This document shows positions 56,350 to 64,000 of a DNA stretch of 64,000 nt, piece by piece. This DNA is from Isoetes taiwanensis (Eukaryota > Streptophyta > Lycopodiopsida > Isoetales > Isoetaceae), in assembly GCA_021234155.1 (NCBI GenBank), contig JAJEKV010000058.1, positions 7,562,992 through 7,626,991 on the forward strand, given 5' to 3'. The first letter of the stretch is position 1. Every line of letters starts with the position of its first letter. The notes below the pieces were generated by a model. The model did not search any database, was not told the origin of the DNA, and worked only from the letters and a program-made list of their open reading frames with translations. A program made the translations under genes and the position numbers.

Positions 56350-56665
56350 CAGCATCCTCCCTTGTTTCAATTACAGAATAGAAAGGTTAAAAAAAAAAGC
56401 AATCCATAGGGTAAGAAATCTAACATGAAATAAACGAGGTCAAACTGTATGAAAACTCAGATTCATTTATCCAGCATTTCAACACAAGTTGAACTTCAAG
56501 AATAGGGCAAGCAGGAACTGCTAACTGCAGTTCTCTTTCTCTTGCCAAGCACATACATAAAGAAGCAAAAAATACTTCCATTTGAGCCATGCAACCTATG
56601 AGGCTCTATAATGAAACAAAGAAACTAACAAATGATCAAAACTCTTTAGAACTTGTAGAAGCTGA
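56350..56665. other. 3' flank of PB1 gene
   Basis: Non-coding. On the minus strand this is the likely 3' UTR and terminator of the PB1 gene. No single clear poly(A) signal stands out. Confidence 0.35.
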
Positions 56666-56717
56666 TCCTCAGGTGCCATGGATGTTTATATGAGTGCCAG
56701 GATTCCTGGCAAGCATG

Positions 56718-58844
56718 TTAATGGCGCCGGCCTTCGACAACTCCCTGCAATTCAAAACCACAAACAGGTTCTTGGGCAGAAGGAAGAAAACCATCATCCT
56801 GGAAAGCCTTTGGAGGCAACAAGTAGGGAGAAGGAGAAATTCTACTCTTGTCAATGCATTTACCATGCTGATCAGCATTTTGGTGCTGCCAAAGGCTGAC
56901 AACCTGCTGCAAATGTTGCTGATGCCTCTCCTCAGTTTGAACAGACTGGTCTCTGCAGAGAGCATTAGAGCCATCTCTAAACCTGGAAGGGGAGAGGACC
57001 CTCTGGTTACTTCTGCTACTCATATGGTCTCTGCAAGCGCAGACAGCCCTGAGAAGCTGAGGCTGGTGGTTCTGCTGAGCCTGGAAAAAGGCCTCATGCT
57101 GCAAAAAAGCTTCATGCTGCTGCTGCTGATCACTATAAGTCATAGCAGGGCGATGGATCTGGTTTAAATGACTGCCCATATGCCTGCTCAGAGGAGAGCC
57201 AATATCACTAGGGCAAGCCACAGCTCTCCAGGCCATAGGTCCTGGTACCATCCTTTGCACAGGCAAACCAGGAACAGGGCGTGCAAAAGCTGCATTCTTG
57301 TGCACAAATTGAGCAGAAGCTTGCAATCCTTGAGTTTCCACATGTTCCTCACTTGATGGCCTTTGAATCCCATCAAACACAGGCATATGAGACTGAACCA
57401 TCTGCCTTGGAACCAGAGAAATAGCTTCCACTGCTGGCCTGTGCATCATCATCTCCTCTCTCTGCTGAGAACCCATATCCACATACTTTGGTGAATCAAT
57501 CTGCCCATCAATCACAATCTGGCATTCTTCCATATGCCTCATATTAGGGCTGTCCTGCTGAAACTCAGAAGGCGGAATGTGCTTTTCCATTTCTGAATCT
57601 TGAAATGGTTCTAAATTCTCATCAGCCTGATGCACTTCTGCTTGGCTCTTTGAAACCACTAATTCACTCTGTTGAGGAACAAAGGCAGGAAGACTATCAA
57701 CAGGTTGCATGGCAGGGTATGATGCTGGATGCTGAGGAGAATTCGGAGGCAGATCTATGGCCATGGCAGGATTTTTTAATTCCATGTTTTCAAAAGCATG
57801 CATTTGCCTAGGAGAATCTATGCCACCATGGTCAGAAAGCAGACTAAAGGTTTGTTCCCTCTGATCAGGGAACAACTTAGCCAATGAATCTTCCTTACAA
57901 GCACCATTATTAGCCTTCGGAGAAGCTTTTGGCGAACTCAAATGACTTCCCCCACCCTCTGGGCTATTCCTATCACTAAAGAATTGCTTCTGCATCTTCA
58001 CGTTTGGCAGATGATCCATTGCTGGAGGAAGTTGAACGGGAGGCATTCCTCTAATTGTTGGAGAATAAATACCAGCAGGAGATGGAGAAGAAAAAACCTG
58101 GTTTGGATTTGCAGACGACATTGCTTGCATAGAAACGATAGGCCGTTTTGCAGAAATCACTCCCTGAGCTGCAGAAGTAACCAGTCTTTGATGATCCCAT
58201 TGAGTTGCAGCATCTGAATTTAAATACCTTGGTGATGTTGCAGATGATCCATCTTGTAGCTTCTTAATCGTCAACCCATTTACAGCATCCACAAATTGTT
58301 GCTCTGCATTAGGTTCCTGCCCTGCTCCCCCACTTGACGGCCTTGTTGGAAACAGAAAGATTCGCAATTTGGACGAACTATCTCTTGCCTCTAACCTGTC
58401 ATGCTCTTCCATCATGTTCTCCAAATCTTCATCTGATACAACAGAAACCAGAGCATCCAGGTCTTCATTTGGCAGTTGATATTTAACAACAATGTTCCTC
58501 CCCATTAATTTTGCAAGCTTTGCCATGAGATCGGCATAGCTAATGTTTCTGTTAACTACTACAATTCGAGTTTCTCCACCGACATACCTAAGTTGGCTAT
58601 CGTGAGGCCTCGGGAGAATTTTTCCGCCATAGCTGCACATGAATTTCACCTTGGGGCAAGCTAGGTCATCGGATTTAACCGAAATTTGATCTTCCGAAAT
58701 AGAACCTCCACCTCCGGCAACAGATCTGGGAGAGGAACCTTGAGAAAACGGCATATTTGCTGCAGAATCGACGGCAAGAACATCAGAAACAGGGGCACAG
58801 ACAAGAATCTCTGGGTTCTTCATATCTTCTCCAGCGCCGCACAT
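56718..58844 (-). CDS. PB1 (octicosapeptide/Phox/Bem1p) domain protein
   Basis: This is an intact 708-codon frame from ATG 58844. Residues about 65-167 form a PB1 domain, a ubiquitin-like interaction fold. It has a basic first strand (KVKFMCSYGGKILPRP), GGETRIVVVNR, and an acidic OPCA-type segment (NEDLDALVSVVSDEDLENMM), so it may bind through either face. The rest is low-complexity, Gln/Pro/Ser-rich and probably disordered; no kinase domain follows, unlike PB1-Raf-like kinases. The frame is open upstream to 58934 but without ATG, so 58844 is the start. The C-terminal codons contain an acceptor-like TTGAATTGCAG. A spliced form could instead end with ELSKAGAINMLARNPGTH in another frame, stopping near 56669. 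Confidence 0.85.
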   Translation of the reverse strand: MCGAGEDMKNPEILVCAPVSDVLAVDSAANMPFSQGSSPRSVAGGGGSISEDQISVKSDDLACPKVKFMCSYGGKILPRPHDSQLRYVGGETRIVVVNRNISYADLMAKLAKLMGRNIVVKYQLPNEDLDALVSVVSDEDLENMMEEHDRLEARDSSSKLRIFLFPTRPSSGGAGQEPNAEQQFVDAVNGLTIKKLQDGSSATSPRYLNSDAATQWDHQRLVTSAAQGVISAKRPIVSMQAMSSANPNQVFSSPSPAGIYSPTIRGMPPVQLPPAMDHLPNVKMQKQFFSDRNSPEGGGSHLSSPKASPKANNGACKEDSLAKLFPDQREQTFSLLSDHGGIDSPRQMHAFENMELKNPAMAIDLPPNSPQHPASYPAMQPVDSLPAFVPQQSELVVSKSQAEVHQADENLEPFQDSEMEKHIPPSEFQQDSPNMRHMEECQIVIDGQIDSPKYVDMGSQQREEMMMHRPAVEAISLVPRQMVQSHMPVFDGIQRPSSEEHVETQGLQASAQFVHKNAAFARPVPGLPVQRMVPGPMAWRAVACPSDIGSPLSRHMGSHLNQIHRPAMTYSDQQQQHEAFLQHEAFFQAQQNHQPQLLRAVCACRDHMSSRSNQRVLSPSRFRDGSNALCRDQSVQTEERHQQHLQQVVSLWQHQNADQHGKCIDKSRISPSPYLLPPKAFQDDGFLPSAQEPVCGFELQGVVEGRRH

Positions 58845-59280
58845 TCTGGACCAAAAATCGTATTTTAAATGCGAAATCCGGAACCAAGAAACAAGCTGGG
58901 GGGAAGGAACTAAAACAAATAAGGTGAAAAGCAAAAAAAACGAGAGGAAAAGCCTGATTTAGAAGAGAAGAAACGCCGGAGATGGGCAATAAGGGAAGGC
59001 AAAAGACGGAAGGGCAAGAACCCTAAAGAGGGAAGGGAAAAGGGGAGGGAAAAAAATGGGCCAGGTACAATTGGAAGCAGAGATTAAGGCGAGGGGCGCC
59101 ATAGCCAGGCAAATGGAAGCATGGAAATGGGCTAGATAGCCGGAGCACGGGGATATGGCGAAAGGGAAGTCCGGCGAGGGTGTTAACGAACAGGCATGGC
59201 GATGGTTAAACAAGCACAGATTGACACATGGCATATAACGTGGCATACAATCTCCATATTTTATTTTTTTTCCTCGCACT
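58845..59280 (-). promoter_or_regulatory. 5' UTR and upstream region of PB1 gene
   Basis: Purine-rich leader on the plus strand (pyrimidine-rich on the sense strand), with repeated GGGAAGG-like words at 58985-59060. Such CT-rich leaders are common in plant genes. No TATA box was evident, and the transcription start is unknown. Confidence 0.35.
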
Positions 59281-61660
59281 TTTTTTTGAAAATTAAGTTA
59301 CCCTTGTTATGGGTCGTGGCACAATCGTGACTGTTGGTTATTCCACGGGGTGAAACCATTAACCGTTAAGATTGCGCCACATCATCCTGACAAGGGCTTA
59401 CTTTTTATAGGATCTCCATAAGTTTCTAACCATGGAGTGAGTTCCTACCTAAACTTCAAAGGAATGTCGTATATATCGGATGTCGTCATGTTATAGCCAT
59501 GGGCATATCCGTGGTATATTCATGTCTCTGACATGTTATAGCCACGCCCAAAAAAAAATTACACGGCGTTTTTGTGGACTGAGCGGATATAAGGCTGGCT
59601 ATAACATGTCCGACATTTGCCGCGATGGAACTTCAAACCCCAAGTGCCAATTTTCAGCCAGCGAAACTTGCTCCCCCAAGTGGGTTCCTTCTTATCACTT
59701 CATTAAACCCAAGTGCTTAAACTCGGGGGGCTATTCCGTCTGCTTAGACTGGGGGCCTACTCTATCTGCGAAATAAAATCGGCCCTCCTATTCTGCTCAA
59801 GAGGTAAACTTGTAGTTTTCATGTTGTGGGGGAATGGAACTTGGTCGTCCATTTCAAGACCTGCTCCCGCTAACGCCATCTTAGGACCCCTAGAATGTTC
59901 TCCCCAATTTCCACTCCCCCATACATTCCTGATATACATTTGTTCCTATATGAGACTTTACCTTGTCCCTTGATCAAAGCTCAACCCAATTTCTTGAAAT
60001 AGATTCTGACAACCATCGTTTCTCACCTATTTGATTTTCATTTCAGCATCCAGTATATCTACAACGCAACCATGATGCCATAGAAGAGTTTTGAAGATGA
60101 GGTTGGAGTGTGCCCTTATTTGCTTGTCTACAAATACCAAAAAATATGCTCCGTCTGTGTACTAACCTATTGTCATATTGTCATAGGCTAGGTTCTAGAC
60201 TATGTTCCATATTGTCTTCTCTTCAACTACTGCTTATTTAATCAAATCGTCAACATTCGGCAGTTTTAGAATATATATAAACATGGCTACAAGGTTGGTG
60301 GGCCGAACTAGCTCCTCTCACCAATTACCCAGTCCGTACATTGCCGAATTGAAAACATTCTAGGAACAATGTAACACAACAAGTTGGAGTTGGGACTAAA
60401 TGTTCTAGTTAAATTTGTGCACAATAGGAATTTTTTCTGGCATGGTCTAATTAAGATCTTAAACACTGAGGCCAGAGGTTCGTGTATGACTGACATTGGT
60501 CTAATAGTGGAGACCATTGCCTCCGAGTCTTATCAACAATAGTAATATGGACCCCTCATAATGAACATTGTGCAATAGCTCTCTATATGCAACATGATTG
60601 CATTAGATATGTGATCATTGCCAACCTAGAAATGGTCTTTAAAATTGAGCATACAATCTTCCTCAACCAAGTGATTGATTGATTATCAAGTTCCACATAT
60701 GGTCTTAACATAGACTTCTTTGATTCGATTGGCAACTGCGCTTTGATTCGATTGGCGAGTCTCAAGAGTCGGAATAGAGTGCAGTGGTGGCTCTTTTTCT
60801 ACTTCATCGGCATACAACTTGAGGACCTAATAAGCACATCCTTTATGCTCTTCTCCAATGGAAGCCGATCGACAAATACGGACCCAAGGTACAATTTTAA
60901 ATTACTTATTGTATTACTAATACTGGTAAATACAAGAATAAATCTATTTTCTAGCAAGGTTAAAACTGTTGATAGTTAATTTCGTTTGTTTTGATTTGCC
61001 AGCAAAACTGTGTATGCAGGTTTTTTGTTTTTCAGAGACTGGAGCAGAAATAGCGCGCCTTTGCTTGTTTTTGTGTGGTCCTTTTTTAATGCTAATTCAG
61101 GGCGCCGGTTTCTGTTGTGTTCAAAACGCCTTGCATGCAAACTATGTTAGGTATAAAACGAACTATATAATCTGTGGCAGAAGTCTGGGCTTATAATAAC
61201 GCATCTCAGGTTAAGTTCTGTCTGCTCTAAAACAGAGTTTTCTATTGGCCTCCATAACACACTCGATCCGGCAAATTTTCCGGTTTTTTTTGTTTTTCAG
61301 TCTTTGTTCTTTCCTCCTCTTCTTTTAAAGCGTCCTTGGCTTAAAATACCCCCAAGCACATGCACACATTTCAACCGTTTTTCTCCTGTCTTATATGCTA
61401 TGTTCCTATATTCAGCATATACGCTGAACATGAAGGGACTTCATCTTGTGTACCCAACTGTATTGCTTGCAAAAGTGCTCCTTATTTCGAGCGTACCACA
61501 CAATAAAATCTTCAAGATCCTAAAGAATCAAATTCATGTTCAATGTATCACCTAGTTGCATCTAGTAGACCTATATGGTAGGAATGTAACATATATTTAT
61601 AGGTCATCTTCTCGAGTATTATATTAAGGAAGAAATAAAATCACACAAAAAAAAAACTAG
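59280..61660. other. Intergenic, no gene seen
   Basis: Only short frames. A 15-bp inverted pair, GACATGTTATAGCCA near 59531 and TGGCTATAACATGTC near 59596, suggests a small foldback remnant, with CATGTTATAGCCA also at 59488. The rest shows no motif I can support. Confidence 0.4.
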
Positions 61661-61669
61661 CGGTAAGGC

Positions 61670-62115
61670 AGGCTTGAGGAATGGGTTTGGTTGGTTGGAG
61701 AGTTGGCGTATGGTGGAAAATTATTGTTGGCTTGAGCAGGGGAGGATAAAGGTAAAACCTTCGACCCCTAGAGATAAGGTTGGCTCTTAAGAATTTCTGT
61801 AAATTCTCAATGGGTCTTGGTACTTCCCCAGTAATGAGGAAAAAATTAGAAGCTTGGCAGGATGTGCAAAACCTTTTTAGTCTAGCAGATGCCCAATGGG
61901 AGGTGGGAGATTTGAGTATATTCTAGAACACTAGGATTTGGGAGAGGGGTATGCTTTGTCTTGCACTTATACACCCTCTAGTGTTCAATAAATGGCGTGC
62001 TGCTGGAGTTTGTAAGGTTGGGCAGTTATGGGAAAATGATAGATGGATTTCATGGACAAGATTTAAAGCTTTAGTTCCAGATATTAGGAAGATCTTCGGG
62101 AAGATTATGATGAAT
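61670..62115 (+). mobile_element. L1-type LINE fragment (zf-RVT upstream part)
   Basis: The plus strand encodes LSIF*NTRIWERG, LIHPLVFNKWRAAGVCKVGQ and LWENDRWISWTRFKALVPDI. This matches the segment FWNPTLAMRYYNPLALK … LWHNNKWISWTRLKAYIRG of the LINE at 48.9 kb. It is flanked by unrelated sequence on both sides and has a stop, so it is a short fragment of a related element. Confidence 0.65.
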
Positions 62116-62119
62116 GCAT

Positions 62120-63320
62120 GCGATTCGACACCGTCGGATCGCCATTTTGGGGAGAGACGAGGCTATATATACGTTGTTGAGCTCTTTCTCCATTATCGGC
62201 GTCTTCTCACAGCAGGTTTTTTGTCTCAGTTTGAGCTCTCTTTCTTTCTGCTCTGTTAGCTCTACAAGTTTTGCTTCCTTCCACGCTTCTCCTACAATAA
62301 GTTTTGCTTCCTCCCACGCTTCTCCTACTATAGCTTCTCCTACCATAACGAATTATTTTTTCTTTCTGGGGATAAGGTTTTCTATGCAGATCCGTCCTTT
62401 CTGTGGATATGGTTTTCTATGCAGATCCGGTCCAGCCCAAAGAAAGGTCAAGGATTTGGTTGTCGGTGCCTTTCAAGCGGCTTATTCCTTTGTTTTTGGG
62501 CACAACGGTTTGCATGGCGAAGTTCGTCTTGCACAAAGCTAGGTTTTTCCTCTGGCAAACATGTTTGCTCTTGTCGGTGGCTTCTTCATCATCTTTGAGA
62601 TAGGGTTTGACATGGGTTTATTAGATTTTTCTAGTGGATGTGATTTTTATTTTTCTCATTTTTCTTGGTTCTTTCAGATTAGGCCAGCACCTCCGTAGCT
62701 TTGATTCTATCTAATTTCTTCCGGTTATTGGGCTCTATCTATTTTCTTCGATTCCATGGGCCGTTTCACATTGATGATTCTCCATGATTAACCCGGTCTT
62801 ACTCAAGCTTCTTTAGATTGGCGGTGCCTAACATTTTCTCTGAGTTTTGGAATAAATAGTGGCATCTGCAGATCTCTTATGCGCTTGTGTTTTCAAGATT
62901 TTTTTTGATTTATCATTTGATTGGATATCACGGATACGATTTTGGAACCGTCTATCTCAAGTCCGGTGGTGGGGCGGATTTTTGGCGGCCGTGCAACCTT
63001 GATTATGAACAACCCATCCATCTCGGTTTTCAACCCGCAATCCGAGTAGGGACCGATGGGCGGCGTCTATGGAGTGCGAGGGCTAGAGCGGCCGTTTTTC
63101 GTAGCTTTTGATTCGGGGATTATGGGTCGTCAAACAATGCTATATATTTTATTTGTTTCTTTAAAAATTAATACTTTGGTATTGGTTTTGTGGCTAGGTT
63201 ATGTGGCTTGCACCTTTGGATTGGTTCTGTGTTCGATTCCGTTCACTGCCAAACAATTTTTGCATTCAGACGCAACAACATTCCTCCATTGTTTCCTCTT
63301 TAAATTTCACACGTCCAATT
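62120..63320 (+). repeat. Short tandem repeats, no gene
   Basis: AGTTTTGCTTCCTnCCACGC with GCTTCTCCTAC is repeated two to three times at about 62266-62345. GGTTTTCTATGCAGATCCG is repeated at about 62377 and 62411. Plus frames through here are open but look repeat-driven. No recognisable protein. Confidence 0.5.
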
Positions 63321-63324
63321 TTTC

Positions 63325-63570
63325 TTTTGCTACATTGTTCCTCTTTAAATTTTCCATGTCCTTGCTTTCGTTATTTCCTTTTTCCATGGAGTTTTCTTTG
63401 CGCAGTTTCAAACATTATTGTAAGTTATACTTGCTACATTGTTCCTCTTTAAATTTTCCATGTCCTTGCTTTTATTATTTCCTTTTTCCATGGAGTTCTC
63501 CTATGTTGCACATTTCCATACTTCATTGTAAGTTACACATATGCATGCTACATTTTTCCTCTTTAAATTT
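63325..63570 (+). repeat. Tandem repeat, unit about 104-114 bp, 2.3 copies
   Basis: GCTACATTGTTCCTCTTTAA starts at about 63329 and 63433, with a third, partial copy at about 63547. Units contain CCATGTCCTTGCTTT and TTTTTCCATGGAGTT. The long plus frame at 63056-63649 is a by-product of this repeat. Confidence 0.75.
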
Positions 63571-63624
63571 TTGTGCACTTTGCATCCCTTATAAGATAAG
63601 TATATGCCTTCGAGTCCGTGGTTT

Positions 63625-63775
63625 CATTTTGTTTTTGGGTTGCCCCTAGGGGGGCAAACCCTTGTTTATGTGGGTTTGTAGCATATCCTGGGTATATGCT
63701 AGAATATACCCAGGATATGCTGGTGACTGCTAAAAACCCATTATTTCCTGTAAATTGGCGGTCACCTGCGTTCTC
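63625..63775 (+). repeat. Palindromic dispersed repeat, copy 2
   Basis: This is the inverted counterpart of 46135-46290: GGGTTGCCCCTAGGGGGG, CAAACCCTTGTTTATGTGGG, the palindrome GCATATCCTGGGTATATGC … GCATATACCCAGG-type core, then GGTGACTGC. The CCTAGG pairs of copy 1 read CCTGGG/CCCAGG here, a compensated change that keeps the palindrome. Confidence 0.8.
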
Positions 63776-63779
63776 GATT

Positions 63780-64000
63780 CCGGATGTTCCAACTGGGTAA
63801 CTGGCATGGCAGACCCAAGCTCCAACTGATGAATAAGAACGCTCGAGTACCCTGGCATTTGGACGACTTACATCCTCATAAATAAGTTTTCTTGAAGAGG
63901 GATTTAGGAGATTTGATGTTTTTTATTTTCCATTCTTGTAATTCGGTGGGGTCTTAAATGGTCTTTTTTGTTGCAAAATGGTTTGATGACTTGCAGCTGG
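63780..64000. other. Window end, no gene seen
   Basis: T-rich non-coding sequence up to the end of the window. Confidence 0.3.

Noticed and set aside
56694-57811. Plus-strand frames of 60-157 codons across the PB1 gene
   Set aside because: They are shadows of the Gln/Ser-rich minus-strand CDS and have no domain of their own.
58845-58934. N-terminal extension of the PB1 protein to 58934
   Set aside because: The frame is open but has no ATG before 58844; it is leader sequence.
63056-63649. 197-codon plus-strand hydrophobic ORF
   Set aside because: It is created by the 104-114-bp tandem repeat with its TTTAAATTT and CCATGTCC words; no protein family fits.
1-64000. CRISPR array, operons or bacterial-type systems
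   Set aside because: Spliced genes, retroelements and plant proteins show nuclear eukaryotic DNA; the repeats lack regular spacers.

Overview
This is eukaryotic nuclear DNA from a land plant. The evidence is spliceosomal introns (GT-AG, one GC-AG), plant-type retroelements (a Tat/Ogre-like Ty3/gypsy element, L1-type LINEs), and plant proteins: an octicosapeptide/PB1 protein, PP1 inhibitor-3, and fragments of UBC7-, NSE2/MMS21-, uridine-kinase- and NOP9/PUM23-like genes. A pogo-type DNA transposon, a gypsy remnant with the YDIYDKEL-type RNase H and an intron-bearing Crypton-like tyrosine recombinase gene sit together here. With a possibly ciliary coiled-coil gene, this points to a seed-free plant such as a fern. 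The species is inferred, not shown.

Layout. 1-1.5 kb: unassigned. About 1.5-13.5 kb: a large decayed Ty3/gypsy element (LTR-like leader, putative tRNA-Gln PBS, gag, protease, RT, RNase H, integrase). Beyond pol it carries a TATA/CCAAT-driven antisense ORF and a second sense ORF with a long coiled coil. 13.9-16.6 kb: a pogo-like transposon on the minus strand. 17.0-18.7 kb: a small host gene for PP1 inhibitor-3. 19-25.2 kb: nested repeats, namely a gypsy pol remnant and a non-LTR RT split by an LTR-like insert. 25.8-29.8 kb: an eight-exon minus-strand gene for a 461-aa coiled-coil protein, whose model closes in frame. 30.7-33.7 kb: a multi-exon minus-strand tyrosine recombinase gene with disrupted ends. 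33.9-34.4 kb: two related long hairpins. 35.3-36.6 kb: unrecognised minus-strand remnants. 39.1-45.5 kb: fragments of four unrelated genes, all on the minus strand and with introns kept, suggesting DNA-level gene-fragment capture. 46.7-47.1 kb: a young, near-perfect 360-bp foldback. 48.1-52.1 kb: a LINE and a second repeat, both broken at the same two points, so one 3.4-kb inversion explains both. 55-56.35 kb: another copy of that second repeat. 56.7-58.8 kb: an intact PB1-domain gene. 59-64 kb: mostly repeats, with one more LINE fragment.

The genes do not form one pathway. PP1 inhibitor-3, the PB1 protein and the coiled-coil protein look like ordinary host genes among transposons. The points most worth following are the intron-containing tyrosine recombinase, the four-gene fragment mosaic, the antisense gene inside the gypsy element, the young foldback and the 3.4-kb inversion.
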